Assembly: GCA_963711725.1 (NCBI GenBank) | Contig: CAVQFO010000033.1 | Coordinates: 10,446 to 74,445, forward strand | Length of the DNA: 64,000 nucleotides | Direction of reading: 5' to 3' | DNA from: CAVQFO01 sp963711725 | GTDB lineage: Bacteria; Pseudomonadota; Gammaproteobacteria; Nitrococcales; Aquisalimonadaceae | Part shown: in pieces, positions 35,991 to 44,872 of the stretch | Numbering within the stretch: position 1 is the first letter of the stretch | Layout of the letters: each line of letters starts with the position of its first letter | The notes under the pieces: generated by a model | What the model saw: only the letters and a program-made list of their open reading frames with translations | Databases searched by the model: none | Told to the model about the DNA's origin: nothing | Made by a program: the position numbers and the translations under genes

Positions 35991-36251
35991 TCAGGCCGCC
36001 TGGGCCTTGGAAGCCTGCTTGATCAGGTGGGAGACGCGCTCGGAAGGCGTGGCGCCCTGGCCGATCCAGAAGTTCACGCGCTCCAGATCGATCCGCAGGC
36101 CTTCGTCCTTCTCGTGGCCGACAGCCAGGGGGTTGAAGAAGCCCAAACGCTCGATGAACCGGCCGTCCCGCGCATTGCGGCTGTCCGTCACGACGATGTG
36201 ATAGAAGGGACGCTTCTTGGCGCCGCCGCGTGCCAGACGAATCGTAACCAT
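35991..36251 (-). CDS. rpsP: 30S ribosomal protein S16
   Basis: An 86-residue S16: MVTIRLARGGAKKRPFYHIV, DSRNARDGRFIERLGFFNPL, and NFWIGQGATPSERVSHLIKQ. It is the first gene of the rpsP-rimM-trmD-rplS operon, and a promoter-like sequence lies about 65 bases upstream. Confidence 0.97.
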   Translation of the reverse strand: MVTIRLARGGAKKRPFYHIVVTDSRNARDGRFIERLGFFNPLAVGHEKDEGLRIDLERVNFWIGQGATPSERVSHLIKQASKAQAA

Positions 36252-36313
36252 TACCTTGAATATCCTCTTGTGCTGTTCGCGATGGACGGTTCCACCGGGT
36301 CAGTGAACCGCGC

Positions 36314-36341
36314 ATTTTACTGGTTTTTAACAAAATGTGAA
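36314..36341 (-). promoter_or_regulatory. Sigma-70-type promoter of the rpsP operon
   Basis: On the minus strand TTCACA (-35, 36336-36341), a 16-base spacer and TAAAAT (-10, 36314-36319) lie about 65 bases upstream of the rpsP start, in the only AT-rich patch of the region. Confidence 0.6.
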
Positions 36342-36385
36342 GGCAAAAACCGCGGCCGTCCCGGCCCGGAATGCGATTGATTACG

Positions 36386-36559
36386 CTGAAGGACACGAAG
36401 ACCACGAAGGATGCACGAAGCGCGCGAAGCTCCAGGGGCCCGGGCACTGCTTTCCACCCGCAGCCCTACCTTCGTTTTTCTTCGTGTATCCTTCGTGCCC
36501 TCCGTGACCCGAGCGATTCCTTGACTATCGTGGGGTTCGCGGCGATGAACGCCGCTCCC
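36386..36559. repeat. ACGAAG palindromic repeat followed by a REP unit
   Basis: 36389-36430 repeats CACGAAG-type words (GGACACGAAGACCACGAAGG) and 36470-36510 carries the opposing CTTCGTG words, forming a long imperfect palindrome. A REP unit with the GATGAAC core follows at 36536-36559. No gene is present between rpsP and ffh (36252-36602). Confidence 0.7.
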
Positions 36560-36602
36560 ATTCAATTCAATCTATGGTTCTTGGCCCAGGTTTCGGCTGT
36601 TC

Positions 36603-37994
36603 TTATGAGAAGCCCGGCGGCAATCCCCCACCCGGGGGCATCCCACCGCCCGGCGGCATACCGCCCCCGAACTGGCGCATCATCTTGGCCATGCCGCCCT
36701 TCTTGAACTGCTTCATCATCTTCTGCATCTGTTTGAATTGCTTCAGAAGACGATTGACGTCCTGAACCTGGGTGCCGGAGCCGGCCGCGATCCGGCGCTT
36801 GCGCGAGCCGTTGATGATGTCGGGCTTGCTTCGCTCCCGGGGCGTCATGGAATCGACGATGGCGATCAGCCGGCGCACCTGCTTGTCGTCCACCTGGCCC
36901 TTGAGCTGGGCCGAGACGTTGCCCATACCGGGCATCTTTTCCATCAGGCCGCCCAAGCCACCCATCTTGCCGATCTGCGACATCTGGTCGCGGAAGTCCT
37001 GAAGATCGAAGCCCTTGCCCTTCTTGAGCTTACGCGCCAACTTGTCGGCCTGATCCCGGTCGACATTGCGCTCCATCTCCTCCACCAGGCTGAGCACATC
37101 GCCCATGCCCAGGATGCGCGAGGCCACGCGGTCCGGATGGAAGGGTTCCAGCGCCGTGGTCTTTTCACCCACGCCCATGAACTTGATGGGCTTGCCGGTG
37201 ACGTGGCGCACCGATAGCGCCGCACCACCCCGGGCGTCGCCGTCGGTCTTGGTAAGAATCACACCGGTCAGGGGCAGGGCCTCATCAAAGGCCTTGGCGG
37301 TATTCACCGCATCCTGGCCGGTCATGCTGTCCACCACGAAAAGGGTTTCCACGGGGTCGACGGCCTGATGGAGCTGCTTGACCTCCTCCATCATTTCCTG
37401 GTCGACGTGGAGCCGGCCGGCGGTGTCGATCAGCAGCACGTCGGCATATTGCTTGCGGGCGTGGTCAACGGCCGCCTTGGCGATGGCAACGGGCTTGTCG
37501 CCGCCGGAGCTGGGATAGAACTCCACCCCAACCTCCTGGGCCAGCGTCTTGAGCTGATCGATGGCGGCCGGGCGATAGACGTCACAACTGACGACCATGA
37601 CCTTCTTGTTCTTTCTTTCCCGCAGCCAGCGCGCCAACTTCGCGACGCTGGTGGTCTTGCCGGCACCCTGCAGACCCGCCACCATGATGACCGCGGGCGG
37701 GCGCACGCTGAGGTCGAGCTCGTCGTTGGCCTCGCCCATGACGTGCACCAGCTCGTCGCGCACGATCTTGACGAACGCCTGGCCGGGAGTAAGGCTCTTG
37801 CTCACCTCCTCGCCCAGGGCCCGCTCCTTGACCTGGCCCACGAATTCCCGCACCACGGGCAGCGCAACATCGGCCTCCAGCAAGGCCATCCGCACCTCGC
37901 GCAGGGTGTCCTGAATGTTTTGTTCGGTCAGGCGCCCCTGACCGCGCATGCGTTTGAGTACGCCTTCCAGGCGGTCACTTAGATTGTCGAACAT
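36603..37994 (-). CDS. ffh: Signal recognition particle protein Ffh (SRP54)
   Basis: A 463-residue SRP GTPase. The N domain starts MFDNLSDRLEGVLKRMRGQG. The G domain has P-loop GLQGAGKTTSVAKLA, VSCDVYRPAAIDQL, LIDTAGRLHVDQ and TKTDGDARGGAALS. The Met-rich M domain ends FKQMQKMMKQFKKGGMAKMM and then a low-complexity repeat of MPPGGG units. It targets nascent membrane proteins to FtsY/SecYEG with 4.5S RNA. The ATG at 37994 is chosen as canonical start; the frame stays open to 38102 without homology. It is divergent from ypjD. Confidence 0.96.
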   Translation of the reverse strand: MFDNLSDRLEGVLKRMRGQGRLTEQNIQDTLREVRMALLEADVALPVVREFVGQVKERALGEEVSKSLTPGQAFVKIVRDELVHVMGEANDELDLSVRPPAVIMVAGLQGAGKTTSVAKLARWLRERKNKKVMVVSCDVYRPAAIDQLKTLAQEVGVEFYPSSGGDKPVAIAKAAVDHARKQYADVLLIDTAGRLHVDQEMMEEVKQLHQAVDPVETLFVVDSMTGQDAVNTAKAFDEALPLTGVILTKTDGDARGGAALSVRHVTGKPIKFMGVGEKTTALEPFHPDRVASRILGMGDVLSLVEEMERNVDRDQADKLARKLKKGKGFDLQDFRDQMSQIGKMGGLGGLMEKMPGMGNVSAQLKGQVDDKQVRRLIAIVDSMTPRERSKPDIINGSRKRRIAAGSGTQVQDVNRLLKQFKQMQKMMKQFKKGGMAKMMRQFGGGMPPGGGMPPGGGLPPGFS

Positions 37995-38176
37995 GGAATC
38001 GACCTTCGGGTCCGGAGAGTTTTCAGATCGCGGTATTATACAGGTCTTGCGGCCATCGGCGGAGCCGGGCTGAATCGCCGCAGACAAGCGCCGAAGCTTC
38101 AACCCGAACGGGTTCTATGCGATTATCCGGGCATCGGCCGGATCGCCGAACCAGTCTACTCAGCCTAACGCCGATA

Positions 38177-38989
38177 ATGGAGCATTTCGTACTGGTCCTC
38201 GTCACCATCGCACTGTACCTGGCGGCCGGCATCGGCTTTTCCCTGGGGCTCATCCGGCCGTCCGGCAAGAGCCGCAATCGGGCGCTTGTGCTCGGCCTGG
38301 GCATAACTGCCGTCATGGCCCACGGTGTGCTGCTCTATGGCAACGCGCTAGCGCCCGGCGGGCTCAACATGAGTTTTTTCAACGCCGCCTCCGTAATCGC
38401 CTGGCTGATGGCCGCCCTGACCCTGAGCGCCTCTTTCGGCCAACCCGTGGAAAACCTCAATATTGCGATCTTGCCCCTGGCGGCGGTCTCCGTGGCGTTG
38501 AACGCGGCGTTTTCGCCGCCCGGGATCGTGCTCAATCGGCTGCCCGCGGGCCTGGAAATCCATATCCTCGTCTCGGTGCTGGCCTACAGCCTGCTCAGCA
38601 TCGCCGTGCTTCAGGCCCTGGTTCTGGCCGTGCAGGATCGCCAGATCCGCAACAAACACCCCGGCGGCATCATCCGCGCCCTGCCCCCCCTGCAGACCAT
38701 GGAAAAGCTCCTGTTCCGCATGTTGTGGCTGGGCTTCATCGGGCTGAGCCTTTCACTGGTAACCGGTTTCGTCTTCATCAAGGACATCTTCGCCCAACAC
38801 CTGGTTCACAAGACGGTGCTTTCCATTGTCGCCTGGGTCGTGTTCGCGACGCTGCTCTGGGGCCGCTGGCGCTACGGCTGGCGTGGCCGGATCGCGATAC
38901 GATGGACCCTGGGCGGCTTCATCACATTGATGCTGGCCTATTTCGGCACCAAGCTGGTGCTTGAATTCATTCTCCACCGCTCCGTCTGA
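38177..38989 (+). CDS. ypjD: Inner membrane protein YpjD (CcsA/HemX family)
   Basis: A 270-residue protein with about eight hydrophobic helices and the CcsA/cytochrome c assembly pattern: LEIHILVSVLAYSLLSIAVLQ with the histidine-bearing helix, a loop PLQTMEKLLFRMLWLGFIGL, and the final HLVHKTVLSIVAWVVFATLLWG. In enteric bacteria the homologue lies between ffh and corB, exactly as here. Association with CorB-type Mg/Co efflux has been suggested from this conserved context; a heme-handling role is the alternative. The ATG at 38177 is preferred over an upstream in-frame Met. Confidence 0.88.
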   Translation: MEHFVLVLVTIALYLAAGIGFSLGLIRPSGKSRNRALVLGLGITAVMAHGVLLYGNALAPGGLNMSFFNAASVIAWLMAALTLSASFGQPVENLNIAILPLAAVSVALNAAFSPPGIVLNRLPAGLEIHILVSVLAYSLLSIAVLQALVLAVQDRQIRNKHPGGIIRALPPLQTMEKLLFRMLWLGFIGLSLSLVTGFVFIKDIFAQHLVHKTVLSIVAWVVFATLLWGRWRYGWRGRIAIRWTLGGFITLMLAYFGTKLVLEFILHRSV

Positions 38990-39011
38990 ACCGTTTCGCG
39001 AGGCCCCGCAT

Positions 39012-40304
39012 TTGAAGGACATTCCTTTAGGTTTCCTGCTCGCCGCGCTGGTGGTGCTGCTCCTCCTCTCCGGCTTCTTCTCGGGCTCGGAAACGGGGCT
39101 GATGACGCTGAATCGGTACCGCCTGCGCCACATGGCCAAGGCCGGGAACCGGGGCGCGCGGTTGGCGTTGAAGCTGCTCAAGCGGCCCGACCGACTGATC
39201 GGCATCATTCTGCTGGGCAACAACCTGGTCAACATCCTGGCCTCGTCGCTGGTCACGCTGATCGCGCTTCAGCTGGGCGGCGAAGGGACCGTGGCCGTCG
39301 CCGCGTTCATTCTCACCTTCGTGGTCCTGATTTTCTCGGAAGTGGCACCCAAGACGCTGGCCGCCCTGCATCCGGAGCGGATCGCCTACCCGGCCGCCTT
39401 TGTGATGGCCGGCCTGTTGAAGGTGTTCTACCCGGTCGTGTGGGTAATCAACACCATTGCCAACGGCCTGCTCCGGCCCTTCGGAGTCAGCGCCAAGGAG
39501 ACGGCCCCGCACAACCTCAGCCGCGAGGAACTGCGCACCATCGTCAACGAAGCCGGCGCCATGATCCCGCGCCGCCACCAGAAGATGCTCACCAACATCA
39601 TCGACCTGGAAAAGGCGACGGTGGAAGACATCATGGTGCCGCGCAACGAGATCGTGGGCGTGGACCTGGAGGACGACTGGGACGTTATCCTCGAACAACT
39701 CACCCATAGCCAGCACACCCGGCTGCCGGTATACCGGGGCAGTATCGACGACGTCCAGGGGTTGCTCCATCTGCGCAAGGTGATGAAAGATATGCGGCGG
39801 GAGGATTTTGGCCGTGAGCACCTGGTGGACGCCATGCGCGAGGCCTATTTCATCCCCGAGGGCACCAGCCTCCACACGCAACTGCTCAACTTCCAGCGCA
39901 AGCGGCGCCGCATCGGCATGGTGGTGGACGAATACGGCGACATCATGGGCTTGGTGACTCTGGAGGACATCCTGGAGGAGATCGTCGGGGAGTTCACCAC
40001 CGATCCCTCCTCCAATGTGCGCGAACTGGAAGCCCGGGACGACGGAAGCTATCTGGCCCAGGGCAGCATCAGTGTCCGCGAACTGAACCGGGCCCTGAAG
40101 TGGAAGCTGCCCACCGACGGTCCCAAGACGCTGAACGGGCTGATCCTGGAATACATGGAGACCATTCCTGAACCGGGCACCAGCTTGATGCTGCAAGGCT
40201 ATCCCGTGACGGTACTGCAGACGAAGAAGAACAAGGTCAAGATGGTGGAGATTCCGCCGCAATCGATCCCCAAGAATCGCAAGGAAGGCGGGGAAACCGG
40301 CTGA
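39012..40304 (+). CDS. corB: CNNM/CorB family magnesium-cobalt transporter protein (HlyC/CorC)
   Basis: About 430 residues. The DUF21 transmembrane domain (LLLLSGFFSGSETGLMTLNR, LIGIILLGNNLVNILASSLV, FSEVAPKTLAALHPERIAY) is followed by paired CBS domains (VEDIMVPRNEIVGVDLEDDW, VVDEYGDIMGLVTLEDILEE) and a CorC_HlyC domain (REL onward to about 415). It is thought to mediate Mg2+/Co2+ efflux. The start is uncertain: TTG at 39012 (KDIPLGFLL) matches homologue length; a longer TTG start at 38961 would overlap ypjD by 29 bases. Confidence 0.92.
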   Translation: MKDIPLGFLLAALVVLLLLSGFFSGSETGLMTLNRYRLRHMAKAGNRGARLALKLLKRPDRLIGIILLGNNLVNILASSLVTLIALQLGGEGTVAVAAFILTFVVLIFSEVAPKTLAALHPERIAYPAAFVMAGLLKVFYPVVWVINTIANGLLRPFGVSAKETAPHNLSREELRTIVNEAGAMIPRRHQKMLTNIIDLEKATVEDIMVPRNEIVGVDLEDDWDVILEQLTHSQHTRLPVYRGSIDDVQGLLHLRKVMKDMRREDFGREHLVDAMREAYFIPEGTSLHTQLLNFQRKRRRIGMVVDEYGDIMGLVTLEDILEEIVGEFTTDPSSNVRELEARDDGSYLAQGSISVRELNRALKWKLPTDGPKTLNGLILEYMETIPEPGTSLMLQGYPVTVLQTKKNKVKMVEIPPQSIPKNRKEGGETG

Positions 40305-40325
40305 AGCCGGTTCCGACCGCGACCG

Positions 40326-40716
40326 TCAACCGCGGCGCCAGGTGGTGCCGCCTGCCGAATCCTCGATCACGACTCCCTGCGCGGCCAACTCGTCGCGAAT
40401 GCGATCCGCCTCGGCGAAATCGCGATTCTTCCGGGCCTCGGCGCGCCGGGCGATCAGGGCCTCGATGGCCTCGGCATATCCGGATTCCGTGCCGCCTTTG
40501 AGATAGCCTTCCGGGTCCGCCTGCAGCAAGCCCAATAGCCGCGCCGAGCTCCCGCAACAGACCTGCCAGGGCCGCCGCCTGTCGCGCATCCGACTCGCGC
40601 AGCCGGTTCAGCTCGCGCGCGACGTCGAACAGCACCGCCAAGCGCCTCGGGGGTGCTGAAGTCGTCATCCATGGCCGCGGCGAAGCGTTCCCGGAAATCC
40701 GCACCGGCACTCTCCC
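40326..40716 (-). pseudogene. cysS: Cysteinyl-tRNA synthetase, C-terminal part in three successive frames
   Basis: The rest of CysS is recognisable but split: FRERFAAAMDDDFSTPEAL in one frame to about 40641, AVLFDVARELNRLRESDARQ in a second to about 40536, and LLQADPEGYLKGG to EALIARRAEARKNRDFAEAD and RIRDELAAQGVVIEDS in a third ending at 40326. Each change equals one extra base (at 40714-40716, 40640-40641 and about 40531-40545). Three such changes sum to three bases, so the last segment is back in the original frame. CysS is normally essential; see findings. Confidence 0.85.
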
Positions 40717-41708
40717 GGATGCGCGGCCTCGATCCCGCGCAGTGCCGTATAGAGCCGGGTCAAAGCCGCCTCCGCGTTGGAGAGCGCATCGGCAGTGTAG
40801 TTCAGCGGGCTGCGGTAGTGGCTTGAAAGAAGAAAATAGCGCACCGCTTCCGCCTTGTGCTCGCCGAGAATCTGCCGGACCGTGAAGAAATTGCCCAGGG
40901 ACTTGGACATCTTCTCGTCGTCGATGCGCACGTGGCCGTTGTGCAGCCAGAAGTTGGCGTACGGGTGGCCGGTTGCTCCCTCGGACTGGGCAATCTCGTT
41001 CTCGTGATGGGGAAACTGCAGATCCACACCGCCGCCGTGGATGTCGAAGTTCTCGCCCAGGTTTTCCATGGCCATGGCCGAGCACTCGATATGCCAACCG
41101 GGACGGCCGTCACCCCAGGGCGAAGGCCAACTGGGCTCGCCCGGTTTGGCGCCCTTCCACAACACGAAATCGGCGGGATTGCGCTTGGCGGATTCCACTT
41201 CGACGCGGGCTCCGGCGAGCTGTTCCTCCTGTTTGCGCCCGGAAAGCTTGCCGTAGTCCGCGAATCGGGAGACATCGTAATAGACGTCACCGTTGTCACC
41301 TACATAGGCGATGCCCTTGTCCATCAGGCGGCCGATCAGGGCCTGCATGGCGTCCATGGCCTGGGTGGCCCGGGGTTCGCGATCCGGCGGCCGGCAGCCC
41401 AACGCCTGGGCGTCTTCGTGCATGGCCTGAATGAAACGGGCGGTGACCGAATCGATGGGCTCGCCCAGCTCGTTGGCGCGCTTGATGATCTTGTCGTCCA
41501 CGTCGGTGATATTGCGGACGAAGGTCAACTCGTAACCGCTGGCCCGAAGCCAGCGCGCCACCACGTCGAACACCACCAGCGCCCGCGCGTGGCCCAAATG
41601 ACAGAAGTCGTAGACGGTCATGCCGCAGACGTACATCCGTACTTTGCCCGGCTCGATGGGCCGGAAGGGTTCCTTGCGCTTGGTGAGACTGTTGTAGAGT
41701 TCCAGCAT
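40714..41708 (-). CDS. cysS: Cysteinyl-tRNA synthetase, N-terminal catalytic part (frame broken at 40714-40716)
   Basis: Starts MLELYNSLTKRKEPF at 41708 and carries the class I catalytic core: zinc Cys in YVCGMTVYDFCHLGHAR with the HIGH-like HLGH, DVDDKIIKRANE, GWHIECSAM, DIHGGGVDLQFPHHENEIAQ and KMSKSLGNFF. The frame departs after RGIEAAHPGE: with one G fewer in the CCC/GGG run at 40714-40716 it would read HPESAGADFRERFAAAMDDD. As sequenced the frame ends at 40665. The gene starts a few bases after the gltX stop, so the two synthetases form one unit. Confidence 0.93.
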
Positions 41709-41713
41709 CCGGC

Positions 41714-43138
41714 TCAATCCTGTTTAACCATCTCGGCGGCACGGCGCAGGCGGCGCAGGGCGCGATCGGCGCCCATCAACGGTAGAATCCGGGCGAGTTC
41801 CGGCCCGTGTCCATGACCGGTGAGCGCCAGCCGCAGAGGCATGAACAGCCCCCGCCCCTTTGCCCCGGTCTTCGCCTTGAGATCGGATACCACGGTTGCG
41901 TATTCCGTGCCGTGCTCGCTGATCGCCGCCTCGGCGGCCTTGAAGAAGCCCTCGCCGGCTTCCGCCATCACGGCCCGGTCGTCGGCTCCCAGGCTGAAAT
42001 CCTCCGCAAAGAACGCCTCCGCCCAGCGGCTGGCGTCTTCCGGAGTCACCACGTTGGGGCGGACCGTTTCAACGAAATCCTCGAACACATCATCCGGCAC
42101 CCGGCCCACGACCCTCGGCCGCAGCCACTCGGCCAACTCCGCGGACGGCGCCGCGGCCACAGCCTCGTGCTGCCAGTGGGTGAGCTGCGTTTCATCGAAC
42201 CGGGCGGGCGCCCGACCCAGGCGTCCCATGGAAAAACCGGCCGCCAGACCATCCAGATCCAGAAAACCGTTGTCCTCGAAGACATGGCCCAGGCGGGCCA
42301 GATAATTGACCACCGCGCCCGGCAGCAGGCCCTGCTCGCGAAGCTCGGCCACCGACCGGCTTCCGTGCCGCTTGGACAGCGGCGCGCCGTCCGCGCCGAC
42401 GATCATGGAAATGTGCGCATACCGGGGTGCCGGCAGACCGAGGGCTTCCAGGAGCAGAAGCTGGCGCGGGGTATTGGTGAGGTGATCCTCGCCGCGAAAG
42501 ACGTCGGTCACCCCCATCAGGGAATCATCCACCGCGTTGCTGAAGAAGAACGCGGGGGAGCCGTCCCCACGCCGGATGATGAAATCGCCGATCTCCAGCC
42601 CGGGGAAACGCTGGGGGCCGCGGACGCCGTCTTCGAACGTCACCACACGCTCCTGGGGGACGCGGAAACGCAACGTCGGCCGCAATCCCTGCTCGAGCTT
42701 TCGGGCCACTTCCGCCTCGCTCAAATGAGCGCAGGTTCCCGCATACCGGGGAGGCAATCCGGCGGCCCGCTGAGCCCGGCGCGAGAGCTTCAGCTCCTGC
42801 TCACTGCAGAAGCACGGATAAGCCAGCCCTTCATTCTCCAGCCGCGCGAAGTATTCCTGATAGATCGCTTCCCGTTGGGACTGGGCGTAAGGGCCATGGG
42901 GCCCGCCTACTTCCGGGCCTTCCTGCCAGGACAAATCCAGCCATTGGAGGTCCTGCTGCAGCGCCTGCGTGTACTCGTCCTTGCTACGCTCGCGATCCGT
43001 GTCCTCGATGCGCAGCAGGAAAACGCCGCCATGGTGCCTGGCGTACAGGGCGTTGAACAGCGCGGTCCGCAGGTTGCCCAGGTGCAGTAGGCCCGTGGGA
43101 CTGGGCGCAAAACGGGTCTTGACGGTAGGCTTGATCAT
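41714..43138 (-). CDS. gltX: Glutamyl-tRNA synthetase
   Basis: A 474-residue class I synthetase: TRFAPSPTGLLHLGNLRTAL (HIGH motif as HLGN), RIEDTDRERSKDEYTQAL, a zinc-finger-like CFCSEQELKLSRRAQ region, GEDHLTNTPRQLLLLEALG and the KMSKS-type PLSKRHGSRSV. The anticodon-binding domain occupies the last 150 residues. It charges tRNA-Glu, feeding translation and tetrapyrrole synthesis. It is intact, unlike cysS downstream in the same unit. Confidence 0.96.
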   Translation of the reverse strand: MIKPTVKTRFAPSPTGLLHLGNLRTALFNALYARHHGGVFLLRIEDTDRERSKDEYTQALQQDLQWLDLSWQEGPEVGGPHGPYAQSQREAIYQEYFARLENEGLAYPCFCSEQELKLSRRAQRAAGLPPRYAGTCAHLSEAEVARKLEQGLRPTLRFRVPQERVVTFEDGVRGPQRFPGLEIGDFIIRRGDGSPAFFFSNAVDDSLMGVTDVFRGEDHLTNTPRQLLLLEALGLPAPRYAHISMIVGADGAPLSKRHGSRSVAELREQGLLPGAVVNYLARLGHVFEDNGFLDLDGLAAGFSMGRLGRAPARFDETQLTHWQHEAVAAAPSAELAEWLRPRVVGRVPDDVFEDFVETVRPNVVTPEDASRWAEAFFAEDFSLGADDRAVMAEAGEGFFKAAEAAISEHGTEYATVVSDLKAKTGAKGRGLFMPLRLALTGHGHGPELARILPLMGADRALRRLRRAAEMVKQD

Positions 43139-43291
43139 AGGCGCGCCATATTAGCCGAAAGGCCCCAGGCCCACAAAGCAGGCCTGCCGTGTTCCCACAC
43201 GGCCGCAAGCCGGGCCGGCCCACGCTTGGTTGCTCCGTCAACCGCAGATGAACGCCTGCGCGGTTTGGATCACCACGGAACGACCCTTATG

Positions 43292-43338
43292 TAGGGAAAC
43301 GCCGATTCATTCCGTCCCCGCGGGAACGGATCATGGCG
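43292..43338. mobile_element. Degenerate relative of the TAGGGAAACGC element
   Basis: TAGGGAAACGCCGATTCATT at 43292 closely matches the outer left end of the 44870-45204 element (TAGGGAAACGCTGATC). It is followed by an imperfect hairpin (TTCCGTCCC/GGGAACGGA) and a partial complement ATCATGGCG of the left arm; the right tip is lost. It resembles an eroded copy of the 56-base palindrome at 8657. It lies upstream of gloA. Confidence 0.45.
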
Positions 43339-43370
43339 CGCACAACTCAGTCAAAGGAGACGCAATCGGA

Positions 43371-43907
43371 ATGAGTTTCACCACGGAAAAGCATGCCGGA
43401 GTCCAGGAGCAGATCGCACCCCAGACGCAAGGCTTTCAACTGAACCACACCATGCTGCGGGTGAAGGATCCGGAGCGTTCCCTGGCGTTTTATTCCCGGG
43501 TGTTCGGCATGCGGGTGCTCCGCAAGCTCGACTTTCCGGAAATGGAGTTCTCCCTGTACTTCCTGGCACGGGTGGAAAATGAAGACCAGGTGCCGGAAGA
43601 CACCGCCGATCGCACCGTCTGGACATTCAGCCAGCGAGGGATCCTCGAGCTGACCCACAACTGGGGCACCGAAAACGACCCCGACGCGAAATACCACGAC
43701 GGCAACAGCAAACCCCAGGGCTTCGGCCACATTTGCTTCAGCGTGCCGGAGCTCGACAACGCGATCCAATGGCTGGATGACAACCACGTGGAATTCGTCA
43801 AACGTCCGGACCAAGGCAAGATGCCCGATGTGGCGTTCATCAAGGACCCGGACGGCTATTGGATCGAAATCATCGAAGCGGCGCGTCTGGGCAACTTGGG
43901 GCGCTGA
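43371..43907 (+). CDS. gloA: Lactoylglutathione lyase (glyoxalase I)
   Basis: A 178-residue member of the longer glyoxalase I class (as in Pseudomonas GloA3/eukaryotes). Metal ligand His in LNHTMLRVKDPERSLAF, Glu in GILELTHNWGTENDP, His in GFGHICFSVPELD and the final Glu in DGYWIEIIE are visible; the inserted NSKPQGFGH region is typical of the Zn-dependent form. It converts the methylglyoxal-glutathione hemithioacetal to S-lactoylglutathione, the substrate of GloB at 4616. AAAGGAG lies about 14 bases before the ATG at 43371. Confidence 0.95.
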   Translation: MSFTTEKHAGVQEQIAPQTQGFQLNHTMLRVKDPERSLAFYSRVFGMRVLRKLDFPEMEFSLYFLARVENEDQVPEDTADRTVWTFSQRGILELTHNWGTENDPDAKYHDGNSKPQGFGHICFSVPELDNAIQWLDDNHVEFVKRPDQGKMPDVAFIKDPDGYWIEIIEAARLGNLGR

Positions 43908-43931
43908 CAACCCGAGCCAGCCACCTGCAAG

Positions 43932-43957
43932 CCGGGCGGGCGATTCGCGCCGCCCGG
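43932..43957. terminator. GC hairpin after gloA
   Basis: CCGGGCGG and CCGCCCGG form an eight-base-pair stem around GCGATTCGCG (itself partly self-complementary), 25 bases after the gloA stop. There is no T-run, so terminator function is tentative. Confidence 0.4.
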
Positions 43958-44143
43958 AGTTCGTCACGGCCGGATACTGAATATGCGTCTGCCAAGACCC
44001 TCAGCACGGCACAGACCGGAACCCGGACGGTCACCCTTTGCCAACGCAGGGATATCCGCGCAAGCGGGCCTCACCCTGCCCACTTTGTCGCGGCCCCGTT
44101 TGCGGTTATCCTCCCCCCAAAATGCCCTAGGTGATCGACCCCC

Positions 44144-44872
44144 ATGACCGACAAACCCGTACTTTTCATTTCCGACCTGCACCTGGACGAGAGCCGGCCC
44201 GCTGTCACCCAACTGTTCCTGGGCTTCCTGCAACAGCGGGCGGCGCGGGCGGAAGCGCTCTACATCCTGGGGGATTTCTTCGAGGCCTGGATCGGGGATG
44301 ATGCGGTGCCACCGGCACACCCTGTCATCGCCGCGCTCCGGGCTCTGACCGCCTCGGGCGTGCCTCTCTATGTCATGCGCGGAAACCGCGACTTCCTGTT
44401 GGGCAGCCGCTTCGAGGAAATGACCGGGGCCAAGCTGCTCGCCGATCCCACCGTGATCGATCTGCACGGGACTCCCACCCTGCTCATGCACGGCGACAGC
44501 CTGTGCACCGACGACCGGGAATACCAACAGTTCCGCGCCATGGTCCACAATCCCCAGTGGCAGGCCCAATTTCTCGCGAAATCGATCCCCGAGCGCATCG
44601 CCATGGCCAAACAGGCCCGTCAGGAGAGCATGTCGCGAAACAGCACCCTGGCCGAGGAAATCATGGATGTGAATCAGGACGCCGTGCGCGCCACTCTGGA
44701 GGAACACGGTGTTCGGAGGCTGATCCACGGCCATACCCATCGCCCCGCCGTACACAAGTTGGAAACCCGCGACGGCAAAGCGGAGCGTATCGTCCTTGGA
44801 GACTGGTACGACCAGGGTAGCGTTCTTCGCTGTCAGGGCGGGGAATGCGAGTTGCTGGAGCTGCCACTCTAG
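44144..44872 (+). CDS. lpxH: UDP-2,3-diacylglucosamine diphosphatase LpxH
   Basis: A 242-residue calcineurin-like phosphoesterase of lipid A synthesis. Metal-binding motifs are LFISDLHLDE, ILGDFFEAWIGDD, MRGNRDFLLG, LMHGDSLCTDD and LIHGHTHRPAVH. It hydrolyses UDP-2,3-diacylglucosamine to lipid X and UMP at the inner face of the inner membrane. Its TAG stop (44870-44872) uses TA of the target-site duplication plus the first G of the MITE that follows, so the stop codon is partly supplied by the inserted element. Confidence 0.95.
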   Translation: MTDKPVLFISDLHLDESRPAVTQLFLGFLQQRAARAEALYILGDFFEAWIGDDAVPPAHPVIAALRALTASGVPLYVMRGNRDFLLGSRFEEMTGAKLLADPTVIDLHGTPTLLMHGDSLCTDDREYQQFRAMVHNPQWQAQFLAKSIPERIAMAKQARQESMSRNSTLAEEIMDVNQDAVRATLEEHGVRRLIHGHTHRPAVHKLETRDGKAERIVLGDWYDQGSVLRCQGGECELLELPL

